A stretch of 64,000 bases of DNA. It comes from Cryobacterium melibiosiphilum. GTDB lineage: Bacteria > Actinomycetota > Actinomycetes > Actinomycetales > Microbacteriaceae. Location: the NCBI RefSeq assembly GCF_003602235.1, contig NZ_QZVS01000089.1:1-64000 (forward strand), read 5' to 3'. The stretch's first letter is position 1; every line of letters begins with the position of its first letter. The notes below the pieces were generated by a model, which worked only from the letters and a program-made list of their open reading frames with translations, was not told the DNA's origin and searched no databases. A program made the position numbers and the translations under genes. Below, one piece after another: positions 55,185 to 64,000 of this stretch.

Positions 55185-55585
55185 GACTTGGCCAATCCTG
55201 CACGACGGTCGATCTCGGACTGTTCGGATGCGGTCGTCCCCGCGCGCTCCATGGCTTCAAGCTTGGTGCGCATGGCGAGGCTGAGCGGGTCGAGGCGGCG
55301 GTTCGCGAAGGACACGTACCACATGGTGATGATGAAAGTCGTGGCGACCTGGGCAAGCCCGAGTACCAGACCGAGGTTGATCAGCCCGAACACCGGGATC
55401 GCCATGACGGACGGCGCGTAGGCCGCCATCAGGACGAAACCGAAGTACCACACCAGGAAGAATGCGGTGAGGGGGAAGACAAATCGACGGTGTCGGCTCT
55501 GCAGTTCAAGGAACTGGGCCGATTCCTCAATTTCTAGGTAGTCGATCTTCGACTTTGAAGAGCTGACCGGTGTTGCGTCATTCAT
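55181..55585 (-). CDS. DUF485 domain-containing membrane protein
   Basis: A 134-residue protein with two hydrophobic helices (about 37-58 and 70-98) and the DUF485 motif RHRRFVFPLTAFFLVWYFGF. DUF485 genes almost always sit just before actP/mctC, and the product is assumed to assist that transporter. Shine-Dalgarno AGGAGA before the ATG. It overlaps actP by 4 nt. Confidence 0.88.
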   Translation of the reverse strand: MNDATPVSSSKSKIDYLEIEESAQFLELQSRHRRFVFPLTAFFLVWYFGFVLMAAYAPSVMAIPVFGLINLGLVLGLAQVATTFIITMWYVSFANRRLDPLSLAMRTKLEAMERAGTTASEQSEIDRRAGLAKS

Positions 55586-55642
55586 GGAATCTCCTGTCTT
55601 GCTTCGTTGCGTACAAAAGGGGGTAAATCCAGGGGGTGGAAC

Positions 55643-57580
55643 TCAGGGTTGGTGCTGTGGTGCGGCGGCGTGAACCGCGAGTCGAAGGGCATCCAGGACG
55701 GTGGGGTCCTCGATGGTCGGGGGAACCGTGTACGGCTCCCCGTCAACGATCTGCCGAATGGTCTTGCGCAGAATCTTTCCCGAACGGGTCTTGGGGAGGC
55801 GGTCGAGAATGGTCACGTCGCGGAATGCGGCGACGGGGCCGACGTGCTCGCGCACGAGGCTGACGAGTTCTCGGGCCAGGGTGTCATGGTCAATGGTTTC
55901 GCCGGCCTTGAGGGTGACGAAGCCGGCAGCGCGCTGGCCTTTCAGGGCGTCGTGCACGCCGAGAACGGCGCACTCGGCAACGGACGGATGAAGGGTAAGC
56001 ACCTCCTCGAGGGAACCGGTCGACAGGCGGTGCCCGGCGACGTTGATCACGTCGTCGGTGCGGCCCATCACGAACAGGTACCCGTCTTCATCGAAGTGTC
56101 CTGAGTCACCCGTAGCGTAGTAGCCGGGGAAGGCACTGAGATAGGCGCTGGCGAACCTTTCTTCGCTTCCCCATACCCCCAGAAGGGCCCCGGGCGGCAG
56201 CGGCAGGCGGATGGCGATATTGCCGTCCTTGCCGGCCTTCGTGATGCGCTTGCCCTTGGAGTCGAGGATGTCGATGGCATAGCCGGGTACCGGAACGGTG
56301 GCCGAGCCGGGCTTGGTGGGCAGGGCTTCGATCCCGAGCGGGTTGGCGGCGATGGCCCAGCCCGTTTCGGTCTGCCACCAGTGGTCGACGACGGGGCAGT
56401 GCAGCCCGTCGTTGGCCCAGTGGAAGGTTTCGGGGTCGAGGCGCTCACCGGCGAGGAACAGGGCGGTGAGGCTCGAGACGTCGTAGTTCTTCAGTTCGAG
56501 GAACTCGGGGTCGACCCGGCGAATGGCGCGGATGGCGGTCGGCGCGGTGAAGAGCACCTGCACCTTGTACTCGTTGACGACCCGCCAGAAGGCGCCGGCG
56601 TCGGGGGTGCCGATCGGTTTGCCCTCGTAGATGACGGTGGTCGCGCCGACGAGGAGCGGGGCGTAAACGATGTAGGAATGCCCCACGACCCAGCCGACGT
56701 CCGAGGCCGCCCAGTAGACATCGCCCGCGTGCACGTTGTAGATGTTGCTCATCGACCAGTTGAGGGCGACGGCGTGGCCGCCGTTGTCGCGCACGATTCC
56801 CTTGGGGTTTCCCGTGGTGCCCGAGGTGTACAGGATGTAAAGCGGGTCGTCGGAGCGCAGGCTGACCGGATCGGCGGGAGCAGCGGCATCCTCTTCGGTG
56901 GCCCAGTCGAGCCAGACGGTCTCGCCGGGGCCGGTGAAGTCGGCGGCACTGCCCGGAATGGATTCCCGGTCGCGCACGATGACGGTGCGCACCGATCCGG
57001 CGCTGAGGGTAAGGGCCTTCTGCACGAGGGGCAGGTATTCCACGACTCGTCCGGGCTCGAGGCCGCCGGAGGACGTGACGATGACGGAGGGGCGGGCGTC
57101 GTCGATGCGCACGGCCAGTTCGGTGGCCGCGAAGCCGCCGAAGACGACCGAGTGGATGGCGCCGATGCGCGCGCAGGCGAGCATGGCGACGATGGCCTCG
57201 GGGATCATCGGCAGGTAGATGATGACGCGGTCGCCCTTGCCGACGCCGTTGGCGCGCAGCGCCCCGGCGAACTTGGCAACGCGGCCGAGGAGTTCGTGGT
57301 AGGTCAGCGACAGTTTGGTGCCGGTCATTGCGGAGTCGTAGATGAGCGCGGTCTGGTTGCCGCGGCCCGCGATCACGTGACGGTCGAGGGCGTTGTAGCT
57401 GGTGTTGAGCTCGCCTTCCGGAAACCAGCGCGCGGAGCCGGCCGTCGACGAGGATGCGGCCAGCGCGGTGCGCGGCGGAACGAACCAGTCGATGCCCTGG
57501 GCCGCGTTCAGCCAGAAGGACTCGGGTTCGTCGATGCTCTGCTGCCAGGTCTCGCGGTAGCTGCGTGGTTCGTCGATCAT
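55643..57580 (-). CDS. prpE: Propionyl-CoA synthetase PrpE (acetyl-CoA synthetase family)
   Basis: A 645-residue acyl-CoA synthetase, AMP-forming. It has YTSGTTGNPKGIVRDN, the DSGHFDEDGYLFVMGRTDDVINVAGHRLS region (split) and the acetylatable lysine in PKTRSGKILRK. The N-terminus YRETWQQSIDEPESFW and context with prpDBC favour propionate over acetate, though both may be used. The ATG at 57580 follows GGAGAGG. First gene of the leftward arm prpE-DUF485-actP. Confidence 0.88.
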   Translation of the reverse strand: MIDEPRSYRETWQQSIDEPESFWLNAAQGIDWFVPPRTALAASSSTAGSARWFPEGELNTSYNALDRHVIAGRGNQTALIYDSAMTGTKLSLTYHELLGRVAKFAGALRANGVGKGDRVIIYLPMIPEAIVAMLACARIGAIHSVVFGGFAATELAVRIDDARPSVIVTSSGGLEPGRVVEYLPLVQKALTLSAGSVRTVIVRDRESIPGSAADFTGPGETVWLDWATEEDAAAPADPVSLRSDDPLYILYTSGTTGNPKGIVRDNGGHAVALNWSMSNIYNVHAGDVYWAASDVGWVVGHSYIVYAPLLVGATTVIYEGKPIGTPDAGAFWRVVNEYKVQVLFTAPTAIRAIRRVDPEFLELKNYDVSSLTALFLAGERLDPETFHWANDGLHCPVVDHWWQTETGWAIAANPLGIEALPTKPGSATVPVPGYAIDILDSKGKRITKAGKDGNIAIRLPLPPGALLGVWGSEERFASAYLSAFPGYYATGDSGHFDEDGYLFVMGRTDDVINVAGHRLSTGSLEEVLTLHPSVAECAVLGVHDALKGQRAAGFVTLKAGETIDHDTLARELVSLVREHVGPVAAFRDVTILDRLPKTRSGKILRKTIRQIVDGEPYTVPPTIEDPTVLDALRLAVHAAAPQHQP

Positions 57581-57599
57581 GTTGAACCTCTCCATTGAA

Positions 57600-57680
57600 G
57601 TTTCTGTATACAAACAACGGTGAAAGTATTGCATACAACCGGGGTGAGGGGAATAGGATCAGTCTTGTGTATACAGAAAC
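57600..57680. promoter_or_regulatory. Operator region between gntR and prpE
   Basis: A perfect 13-bp inverted repeat GTTTCTGTATACA (57600-57612) / TGTATACAGAAAC (57668-57680), each arm centred on GTATAC, plus a third related site TTGCATACAA (57629-57638). The left site overlaps the likely prpE promoter/leader; the right site overlaps the gntR start codon at 57667. TAGGAT (57654-57659) is the likely gntR -10. GntR/FCD regulators typically bind GTATAC-centred palindromes. Confidence 0.65.
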
Positions 57681-58434
57681 CGCAATGATGGGGTCTTCGA
57701 CACCTCTACGAGCCAGCGAGCGAGCCTATCGGCAGCTGCGTGGCGAGATTCTCGACGGCGTGCTCGCGCCGGGCACCGGCCTGCTCGAAGTCGAGCAGGC
57801 CGAACGGATCGGAGTCTCGCGCACCCCGTTGCGTGAGGCCGTGGCGCGCCTGATCGCCGACGGACTGGTCACCGGCCGCACCGGTCGCGGCTTCGAGGTG
57901 ACGGAGATCTCCGTCGACAGCATCGGCGAGCTCTACGAGCTGCGCCAGGCGCTGGAACTTCAGGCCGTGCGGCTGGCCGCCGAGAGGCGCGACCCACAGG
58001 CGTTCCTCGTGCTGCGCGAACAGTTCCTCACCGCGCCCGAACTGTTGCTGCACGGTGATTCCGGTGTGCACCGCTATTACACGCTCATCGAGGAATTCGA
58101 AGAGGCCATCGATGCGGCCGTCGTCAACCCGTTCCTGGTGGGAGCGCTGCGCAGCGTGCGCACGCACCTGGCCCGCATCCGTCGCCTGGCCCGCAAGAAT
58201 TCGCTGCGGCTGCGCCAGGCCGCGGCCGAGCACCTGCTGATCATCGACGCGATCATCGCGGGCGACCCATCGCTCGCCGCGCACGCGGCTCACGTGCACC
58301 TGCACATGAGCCTGACGAGCGTGCTGCGGGCCATCGATGAAGAGGCCCTGGCCCGCGGCGGACAGCCCGTGCCCGCGGAGATCGGTGGCCCCTCGAGTGC
58401 CGCCGTCTACCCCACAATTTCACCGTCCTCGTGA
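57667..58434 (+). CDS. GntR family transcriptional regulator (FCD type)
   Basis: A 255-residue regulator. GntR winged helix: [20 protein letters not shown], then [25 protein letters not shown] ligand-binding domain from about 90 with the expected helix [21 protein letters not shown] and histidines in the C-terminal part ([11 protein letters not shown]) that would bind a metal and a carboxylate ligand. Leaderless GTG at 57667 is likely (-10 ends 7 nt upstream); ATGs at 57685 and 57688 are alternatives. First gene of the prpDBC arm, so it is probably autoregulated. Confidence 0.88.
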   Translation: MYTETAMMGSSTPLRASERAYRQLRGEILDGVLAPGTGLLEVEQAERIGVSRTPLREAVARLIADGLVTGRTGRGFEVTEISVDSIGELYELRQALELQAVRLAAERRDPQAFLVLREQFLTAPELLLHGDSGVHRYYTLIEEFEEAIDAAVVNPFLVGALRSVRTHLARIRRLARKNSLRLRQAAAEHLLIIDAIIAGDPSLAAHAAHVHLHMSLTSVLRAIDEEALARGGQPVPAEIGGPSSAAVYPTISPSS

Positions 58435-58478
58435 CCCCACAGCTCAAGACATCCGCATTGCCTACGAAGGGATCCACC

Positions 58479-60014
58479 GTGCAGCTCCACAACGTTCGTG
58501 TTCACCGCAGCGACGAAAATCTGGCCCGAAAAGACCAGCTGGCCTGGAAAATTGCCGAGGTCGCCGCCGACCCCATCCCCGTATCCGACGAGGTGACCGA
58601 AATGGTCATCAACCGGCTCATCGACAACGCCTCCGTCGCCGCCGCATCCCTCACCCGGGCGCCCGTCACCGCCGCCCGCGCGCAGGCGATGGCGCACCCG
58701 CGTTCCAACGGCGGCGAAGGATCCACCGTCTTCGGCCTCGGCTTCGGCCGCCGCGTCTCCCCGGAATGGGCCGCCTGGGCCAACGGCGTCGCCGTGCGCG
58801 AACTCGACTTCCACGACACCTTCCTCGCTGCCGAGTACTCCCACCCGGGCGACAACATCCCGCCGATCCTCGCCGTGGCCCAGCACCTTGCCACCGCGCG
58901 CGGCCTGTCCGGCAGCGACCTGGTTCGCGGCATCGCCACCGGCTACGAGATCCAGATCGACCTCGTGAAGTCGATCAGCCTGCACGAGCACAAGATCGAC
59001 CACGTGGCCCACCTCGGCCCGTCGGCCGCCGCCGGCATCGGAACCCTGCTCGGCCTCGACGAAGAGACCATTTTTCAGGCCGTCGGCCAGGCCCTGCACA
59101 CCACGACCGCGACGCGGCAGTCACGCAAGGGCGAAATCTCCAGCTGGAAGGCGCACGCCCCGGCCTTCGCCGGCAAGATGGCCGTCGAGGCCGTCGACCG
59201 CGCCATGCGCGGGCAGACCAGCCCGACCCCGATCTATGAGGGCGAAGACGGTGTCATCGCTTGGCTGCTCGACGGACCGGACGCGGCCTACGAAGTCTTC
59301 CTCCCCAAATCGGGCTCGGCCAAGCGCGCGATCCTCGACAGCTATACCAAGGAGCACTCGGCCGAATATCAGGCGCAGGCGCTGATCGACCTCGGCCGCA
59401 AGCTGCACCGCGAGCACCCGGAACTGGTCGATCCGGCCAACGTCGCCGGCATCGTCATCCACACCTCGCACCACACGCACTACGTGATCGGCTCCGGCGC
59501 GAACGACCCGCAGAAGTACGACCCCACGGCCAGCCGGGAGACCCTCGACCACTCGGTGCCGTACATCTTCACGGTCGCGCTGCAGGACGGCACCTGGGAC
59601 CACGTCGATTCCTACAGCCCCGAGCGCGCCGGCCGTGCCGACACGATCGCGCTCTGGAACAAGGTCACCACGCAGGAAGACAAGGAGTGGACCCGTCGGT
59701 ACCACTCCATCGACCCGGCCGAGAAGGCGTTCGGCGCCCGCGTCGAAATCGAACTGACCGACGGCAGTCGCATCGTGGAGGAGATCGCGGTCGCCGATGC
59801 GCATCCGCTCGGTGCCAAGCCGTTCGCCCGGGCCGAGTACGTGAACAAGTTCCGTACCCTCGCCGCCGATGTGCTCGACCAGAGCGAGATCGAGCGTTTT
59901 CTCGACGTCGCCCAGAACCTGCCGAATCTGAAGGCCGGCGACCTCGGCCGCCTCACCATCATCGCGCGCCCCGGACTGCTGTCCTCCCTCGTCACCCCGA
60001 ACGGAATCTTCTAA
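58479..60014 (+). CDS. prpD: 2-methylcitrate dehydratase PrpD
   Basis: A 511-residue MmgE/PrpD enzyme that dehydrates 2-methylcitrate. Family stretches include [23 protein letters not shown] (split), [20 protein letters not shown] and the [18 protein letters not shown] region. GTG at 58479 is chosen for its Shine-Dalgarno AAGGGA and because family members begin at this point; a GTG at 58431 overlaps the gntR stop but would add 16 residues without homology. It overlaps prpB by one base. Confidence 0.93.
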   Translation: MQLHNVRVHRSDENLARKDQLAWKIAEVAADPIPVSDEVTEMVINRLIDNASVAAASLTRAPVTAARAQAMAHPRSNGGEGSTVFGLGFGRRVSPEWAAWANGVAVRELDFHDTFLAAEYSHPGDNIPPILAVAQHLATARGLSGSDLVRGIATGYEIQIDLVKSISLHEHKIDHVAHLGPSAAAGIGTLLGLDEETIFQAVGQALHTTTATRQSRKGEISSWKAHAPAFAGKMAVEAVDRAMRGQTSPTPIYEGEDGVIAWLLDGPDAAYEVFLPKSGSAKRAILDSYTKEHSAEYQAQALIDLGRKLHREHPELVDPANVAGIVIHTSHHTHYVIGSGANDPQKYDPTASRETLDHSVPYIFTVALQDGTWDHVDSYSPERAGRADTIALWNKVTTQEDKEWTRRYHSIDPAEKAFGARVEIELTDGSRIVEEIAVADAHPLGAKPFARAEYVNKFRTLAADVLDQSEIERFLDVAQNLPNLKAGDLGRLTIIARPGLLSSLVTPNGIF

Positions 60015-60931
60015 TGCTCTATGCCAGTGCCTCCCCGTACGACAAGCGCGCCGCCTTTCGCGCCGAGCTGGCGACCGGGCGGTTGCTGCGGTTCCCCGGG
60101 GCGTTCAACCCGCTCTCGGCGAAGCTGATCCAGAACAAGGGCTTCGAGGGCGTCTACGTCTCGGGTGCGGTGCTCTCGGCCGACCTCGGGCTGCCCGACA
60201 TCGGCCTGACCACCCTCACCGAGGTGGCCGGCCGTAGTGCCCAAATTGCGCGGATGACCGAACTCCCCACGATCGTGGACGCCGACACCGGCTTCGGTGA
60301 GCCGATGAACGTGGCGCGCACCGTGCAGACGCTCGAAGACGCCGGGCTCGCCGGGCTGCACATCGAGGACCAGGTCAACCCGAAACGCTGCGGGCACCTC
60401 GACGGCAAGCAGGTCGTCGACGAGAACACCGCACTCAAGCGCATCAGAGCCGCTGTTGACGCCCGCCGGGACCCGAACTTCCTGATCATGGCGCGCACGG
60501 ACATCCGTGCCGTCGACGGCCTCGACGCCGCGGTCGACCGGGCCAAGAAGCTCGCCGATGCCGGAGCGGATGCGATCTTCCCCGAGGCCATGGCGAGCCT
60601 GGCCGAGTTCGAGGCGATTCGCGCCGCCGTCGACGTGCCGCTGCTGGCGAACATGACCGAGTTCGGAAAAAGCGAACTGTTCACGGTCAGCCAGCTCGCC
60701 GATGTGGGCATGAACATCGTCATCTTCCCCGTATCGCTGCTGCGCCTGGCGATGGGCGCCGCCGAACGCGGCCTCGACACGATCATCACCGAAGGCTCGC
60801 TCACCTCGATCCTGCCCGAGATGCAGCACCGCCACGACCTGTACGAGCTGCTGGACTACAAGGCCTACAGCGAGTTCGACTCCGATATCTTCAACTTCAC
60901 GATCGACCCGCACGTTGCCGTGCAGGCCTAG
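60014..60931 (+). CDS. prpB: 2-methylisocitrate lyase PrpB
   Basis: A 305-residue isocitrate-lyase-superfamily enzyme that splits 2-methylisocitrate into pyruvate and succinate. Metal-binding DADTGFGEPMNVARTVQTLE and the catalytic-cysteine loop NPKRCGHLDGK are intact. The stop of prpD and the ATG share a base (TAATG), and prpC starts 9 nt after the stop. Confidence 0.95.
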   Translation: MLYASASPYDKRAAFRAELATGRLLRFPGAFNPLSAKLIQNKGFEGVYVSGAVLSADLGLPDIGLTTLTEVAGRSAQIARMTELPTIVDADTGFGEPMNVARTVQTLEDAGLAGLHIEDQVNPKRCGHLDGKQVVDENTALKRIRAAVDARRDPNFLIMARTDIRAVDGLDAAVDRAKKLADAGADAIFPEAMASLAEFEAIRAAVDVPLLANMTEFGKSELFTVSQLADVGMNIVIFPVSLLRLAMGAAERGLDTIITEGSLTSILPEMQHRHDLYELLDYKAYSEFDSDIFNFTIDPHVAVQA

Positions 60932-60940
60932 GAGAATTCC

Positions 60941-62092
60941 ATGACTAACACCCTCATTCCGGAAGCGCCCGTCGCCCCGAAGATCTTCAAGGGCCTCGCC
61001 GGTGTCGTCGTCGACACCACCGCGGTCTCCAAGGTCAACCCCGAGACCAACTCGCTGCTCTACCGCGGCTACCCGGTGCAGGAACTCGCCGCGAAGTGCA
61101 CCTTCGAAGAGGTCGCCTTTCTGCTCTGGAACGGCGAGCTGCCGACAGCAGAAGAGCTGGCCGCCTTCGAACAGCAGGAGCGCTCGCTGCGCCACCTCGA
61201 CGCCGCCGTGCGCCGGGTCATCGACGAGCTGCCGTTCACCGCCCACCCGATGGACGTCGTGCGCACCGCCGTCAGCGTCATCGGGGCCCGCGACCCCGAA
61301 GCCGGCGACGATTCACCCGAAGCCGACCAGGCCAAGGCGATGCGGCTGATGGCCCAGCTGCCGGCCATCGTGGCGTACGACCAGCGTCGCCGCACCGGGC
61401 TGCCCCTGGTCGAGCCGCGGGGCGACCTCGGGTATTCGGCGAACTTCCTCTATATGACGTTCGGCGAGGTGCCGGAACTCGTCGTGGTCAACGCCTTCGA
61501 CGTGTCGATGATCCTGTACGCGGAGCACTCCTTCAACGCGTCCACGTTCACCGCCCGGGTCATCACCTCGACCCTGTCCGACCTGTACTCGGCGGTGACC
61601 GGCGCGATCGGCGCGCTCAAGGGTGCCCTGCACGGCGGTGCCAACGAGGCCGTCATGCATACCTTCACCGAGATCGGCCTCGACGACGGGGCCGCCGACC
61701 GGGCTGCGCCGTGGCTCGAGCAAGCGCTGCTCGACAAGCGTAAGATCATGGGCTTCGGGCACCGCGTCTACAAGAGCGGCGACTCCCGGGTGCCCACCAT
61801 GCGAGCCGCGCTCGTGACGCTCGTGGAGCACTACGAACGCCCCGAGATGCTCGACCTGTACAACGCCCTCGAAACGGCGATGACCACGCGGAAGGCGATC
61901 CTGCCGAACCTCGACTACCCGTCGGGGCCGGCGTACCACCTGATGGGCTTCGACACCCTCACGTTCACGCCGCTCTTCGTGGCTGCCCGGGTCACCGGGT
62001 GGACCGCGCACATCATTGAGCAGCGCGCCGCGAACGCGCTGATTCGCCCGCTCTCGGTGTACAACGGCCCCGAGGAACGCCACCTGCCCTAA
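60941..62092 (+). CDS. prpC: 2-methylcitrate synthase PrpC
   Basis: A 383-residue citrate-synthase-family enzyme that condenses propionyl-CoA and oxaloacetate. Catalytic histidines lie in ALHGGANEAVMHTF and MGFGHRVYKSGDSRVP, and the aspartate is expected in PNLDYPSGPAYHLMGF. Its length fits type I methylcitrate/citrate synthases. Shine-Dalgarno AGGAGA. It completes the 2-methylcitrate cycle with prpD and prpB. Confidence 0.93.
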   Translation: MTNTLIPEAPVAPKIFKGLAGVVVDTTAVSKVNPETNSLLYRGYPVQELAAKCTFEEVAFLLWNGELPTAEELAAFEQQERSLRHLDAAVRRVIDELPFTAHPMDVVRTAVSVIGARDPEAGDDSPEADQAKAMRLMAQLPAIVAYDQRRRTGLPLVEPRGDLGYSANFLYMTFGEVPELVVVNAFDVSMILYAEHSFNASTFTARVITSTLSDLYSAVTGAIGALKGALHGGANEAVMHTFTEIGLDDGAADRAAPWLEQALLDKRKIMGFGHRVYKSGDSRVPTMRAALVTLVEHYERPEMLDLYNALETAMTTRKAILPNLDYPSGPAYHLMGFDTLTFTPLFVAARVTGWTAHIIEQRAANALIRPLSVYNGPEERHLP

Positions 62093-62133
62093 CGGCGGCA
62101 CATGCTCGGCGGGGAAGGCCGTGGTGTGGCGTT

Positions 62134-62139
62134 TAGCAT
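62134..62139 (+). promoter_or_regulatory. Candidate -10 (TAGCAT) before leader ORF
   Basis: TAGCAT ends 6 nt before the ATG of the 25-codon leader ORF, predicting a leaderless transcript. No convincing -35. Confidence 0.4.
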
Positions 62140-62145
62140 GGTGCC

Positions 62146-62223
62146 ATGGCCTTTCCTGAGATTCTCGCAGCACCGACGACCCCCGTACCCTCGATCGACG
62201 CAGGGGCGGGGGTCTTCGCATGA
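62146..62223 (+). CDS. Candidate 25-residue leader peptide
   Basis: A short ORF (MAFPEILAAPTTPVPSIDAG, then AGVFA) that stops by ATGA overlap with the S51-type gene. A hairpin with an 8-bp perfect stem GACCCCCG/CGGGGGTC (62178-62185 with 62207-62214) and an inner CCCT/AGGG lies within it. No family is known to me. The ORF could serve translational coupling or attenuation. Confidence 0.45.
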   Translation: MAFPEILAAPTTPVPSIDAGAGVFA

Positions 62224-62939
62224 GTATCCACCTGGTCGGCGGCGGGTCGGCCGCGGAGCAGTACGCGAGTGTGTACGGGCCGTTCCTGGCCGAAGCGGCG
62301 GCGCGCGCCGTGGCATCCGGTCGTGAAGAACCCCGCATCGCGATCGTGACCGTGGGCAGCGGGCCCGGCGACCTGCACGGCACCGAGCTCGCGGCCGCCC
62401 TCGCGGCCGCCGGCCCCGTCGAGCCGCGCCACACGGCGCTGGCCCGCGGCGATCTCGCGACCCTGCTGGCGGTCGCGGATGTCGACGGTATCCTCATCGG
62501 CGGCGGCGTCACCCCCGACTACCTCGCGGCCCTGCTGCCGATCGCCGGCGAGATCCGGCGCCAGGTCTCCGCGGGCGTGCCCTACCTCGGGTTCTCCGCC
62601 GGCGCGATGATCGCCGCGGAACGCGCCCTCGTCGGCGGCTGGCTGATCGGCGGTGTCGAGGTCAGCCCCGAGGACAGCTCGGACGGTCTCGATGAGGTCA
62701 CCGTGCTGCCCGGAATCGGCCTGCTCGACGTGACCGTGGAGGTGCACGCCGCCCAGCGCGGCAACCTGTCGCGGCTGATCGCCGCAACCGAGGCCGGCCT
62801 CAGCGAAGGAGGGCTGGCGATCGACGAGAACTCGGCGCTCGTGATCGGCGAGGGCGCGCTCGCCGTCGTCGGCTCCGGCAGCGTCTGGCGGGTCAGCCAG
62901 GCCGAAGGCGGAGTGCTCGTGAGCACCTTTGGCGCCTAG
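62220..62939 (+). CDS. Peptidase S51 / cyanophycinase-like protein
   Basis: A 239-residue glutamine-amidotransferase-fold hydrolase. The nucleophile elbow is [14 protein letters not shown] with the serine as nucleophile, and [13 protein letters not shown] and [10 protein letters not shown] are typical of cyanophycinase/dipeptidase E (S51). No cyanophycin synthetase is nearby, so a peptidase role is more likely. Coupled to the leader ORF by ATGA. The next gene, ung, starts within a few bases. Confidence 0.82.
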   Translation: MSIHLVGGGSAAEQYASVYGPFLAEAAARAVASGREEPRIAIVTVGSGPGDLHGTELAAALAAAGPVEPRHTALARGDLATLLAVADVDGILIGGGVTPDYLAALLPIAGEIRRQVSAGVPYLGFSAGAMIAAERALVGGWLIGGVEVSPEDSSDGLDEVTVLPGIGLLDVTVEVHAAQRGNLSRLIAATEAGLSEGGLAIDENSALVIGEGALAVVGSGSVWRVSQAEGGVLVSTFGA

Positions 62940-62943
62940 CCCG

Positions 62944-63657
62944 GTGTCGGGCGCCGCACCGGCTCCGGCCGACTGGACGCTCGCCGGCCTCGTCGCGGCC
63001 GGCCTGATGGACCCCGGCTGGGCCGCGGCATTGGCGCCCGCCGAGGCGGGGCTGGCGGCAATCGGGGCATTCCTGGGCGCCGAGGCCGCCGCGGGGCGGG
63101 TCGTGCTGCCCGCCTCGGTGAACATCTTTCGGGCCTTCCAGGAGCCGTTCGCCGCGGTGCGGGTGCTCATCGTCGGGCAGGATCCGTATCCGACGCCGGG
63201 GCATCCGATCGGTCTGTCCTTCGCAACGGATGCCTCGGTGCGGCCCCTTCCGCGCAGCCTCGGCAACATCTACGCCGAGTTGCGTGCCGACCTCGGAGTC
63301 GCACCGCCCGCTCACGGCGACCTGAGTGCGTGGACCCGTCAGGGCGTGATGCTGCTCAACCGGGTACTCACGGTGCCGGCCGGGGACGCCGGCGCACACC
63401 GCAACCACGGCTGGGAGGCCGTGACCGCGCAGGCCGTGCGGGCGCTCGCCGCCCGGCCGACACCGCTCGTCACGATTCTCTGGGGCAAGCAGGCGGAAAC
63501 CCTGACGCCGCTGCTCGGCGACACCGCCGTCATCGCCAGCGCGCACCCGAGCCCGCTGTCGGCGCGACGCGGGTTTATCGGTTCGCGGCCCTTCAGCCGG
63601 GCCAATGCGCTGCTCGCGGCGCAGGGGGCGGCAGCCGTCGACTGGACACTCGGCTAA
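62944..63657 (+). CDS. ung: Uracil-DNA glycosylase
   Basis: A family-1 UDG of about 237 residues that removes uracil from DNA. Motif A is [18 protein letters not shown], with the catalytic aspartate; the usual GQDPYH histidine is proline, a form I believe occurs in related actinobacteria. Motif [19 protein letters not shown] is intact. GTG 62944 is chosen; a TTG at 62929 is possible and would overlap the S51 gene. Confidence 0.92.
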   Translation: MSGAAPAPADWTLAGLVAAGLMDPGWAAALAPAEAGLAAIGAFLGAEAAAGRVVLPASVNIFRAFQEPFAAVRVLIVGQDPYPTPGHPIGLSFATDASVRPLPRSLGNIYAELRADLGVAPPAHGDLSAWTRQGVMLLNRVLTVPAGDAGAHRNHGWEAVTAQAVRALAARPTPLVTILWGKQAETLTPLLGDTAVIASAHPSPLSARRGFIGSRPFSRANALLAAQGAAAVDWTLG

Positions 63658-63686
63658 CCTTGATGGGAATGGAAAGGGAGTGCCCG

Positions 63687-64000
63687 GTGCTTGAGGAAGA
63701 ATACGAGCCCCGTCGTCGGTTGCCTCGTCACCTGCGACCCGAAGCCGTACCGGAGAATCCCTTCGACTACACCCTGCGCGGGGTGCAGGCCCAGGATCTG
63801 CCGTACATCCGCGAGATCTACAACTACTACGTCGCCAACAGCACCGTCACCTTTGACGAGGATGCGATGACGCTCACCGAGTGGCGCGACAAGTTCTACT
63901 ACCTGTCGCGGCTCGGCATGCCCTTCATCGTCGCCGAATCGCCGTCCGGGCAGATTCTCGGCTATGCCCTGGTCAGCCCGTGGAAGCAGAAGAAGGCCTA
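63687..64000 (+). CDS. GNAT acetyltransferase, phosphinothricin-type (partial)
   Basis: The first 104 codons of a GNAT-family acetyltransferase, cut by the window edge. After a charged lead of about 30 residues, the conserved part begins LRGVQAQDLPYIREIYNYYV, then STVTFDEDAMTLTEW and IVAESPSGQILGYALVSPW, as in the phosphinothricin/methionine-sulfoximine N-acetyltransferase group. Shine-Dalgarno AAAGGGAG before the GTG. The acetyl-CoA-binding loop would lie beyond the window. Confidence 0.8.
   Translation, partial: MLEEEYEPRRRLPRHLRPEAVPENPFDYTLRGVQAQDLPYIREIYNYYVANSTVTFDEDAMTLTEWRDKFYYLSRLGMPFIVAESPSGQILGYALVSPWKQKKA

Noticed and set aside
53628-55421. 597-codon open frame on the plus strand
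   Set aside because: It is antisense to actP and DUF485; the composition is Asp/Glu/Arg-rich, typical of shadow frames.

Overview
The window reads as chromosomal DNA of a high-GC actinobacterium, most likely of the family Microbacteriaceae (Cryobacterium/Leifsonia-like; the genus is an inference). Pointers are mtrA-mtrB-lpqB, a WhiB1-type regulator, a SigR/RsrA pair with a SigR-type promoter, a 1252-aa Kgd-type 2-oxoglutarate enzyme, GuaB1, a long two-domain HPF, SecA1 next to an Rv3235-family gene, and many genes that appear to be transcribed without a leader. No rRNA, tRNA, CRISPR array, transposase or phage gene was seen.

Layout. 1-377: tandem terminators, a 15-bp tandem repeat and a very long palindrome. 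0.4-8 kb: RDD protein, divergent SpoIIM-like protein, then a leftward operon (membrane protein, DUF4129, DUF4350, MoxR ATPase, DUF58). 8-16.9 kb: mtrA-mtrB-lpqB-comF-hpf-secA. 17-20.9 kb: an Rv3235-family gene with an apparent frameshift, a hypothetical gene, a small HTH protein and an orphan CpaB/CpaE-like pair. 21-25.3 kb: a nitrate/sulfonate-type ABC importer and a PdtaS-type histidine kinase. 25.7-33.3 kb: whiB1, peroxiredoxin, lipoprotein, rsgA, aroA, sigR-rsrA, VOC protein. 33.5-45.2 kb: kgd, guaB1, two CNNM transporters, nnrD, a GT87-like membrane protein, a thiamine-binding protein, an MFS exporter. 45.4-51.2 kb: a three-gene signalling cluster and metX-metY. 51.4-53.3 kb: acyltransferase and SDR. 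53.5-62.1 kb: a complete propionate module around one divergent operator: leftward prpE-DUF485-actP/mctC, rightward gntR-prpD-prpB-prpC. 62.1-64 kb: an S51-type hydrolase with a leader ORF, ung, and a GNAT gene cut by the window edge.

How parts work together. MtrAB-LpqB, SecA and the MoxR/DUF58 cluster serve the envelope. SigR-RsrA, WhiB1 and the peroxiredoxin are redox functions. The propionate module covers uptake, activation to propionyl-CoA and the 2-methylcitrate cycle down to pyruvate and succinate; aconitase would have to be encoded elsewhere.

Most notable: (i) the sigR 5' region, with a perfect GGAAT-N18-GTT promoter before an extended GTG start and a second, internal leaderless-type start, which resembles the two-isoform SigR/SigR' arrangement; (ii) GTATAC operators, including a 13-bp inverted repeat, between the two arms of the propionate module; (iii) two short leader ORFs overlapping the genes they precede; (iv) a REP-like repeat family at three intergenic sites; (v) an over-frequent CGGATGCC word, including six copies of one 12-mer; (vi) the Rv3235 frameshift. 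I saw no clearly new multi-gene system. The least explained parts are the orphan CpaB/CpaE locus with its iterons and the degenerate third partner of the histidine kinase cluster.
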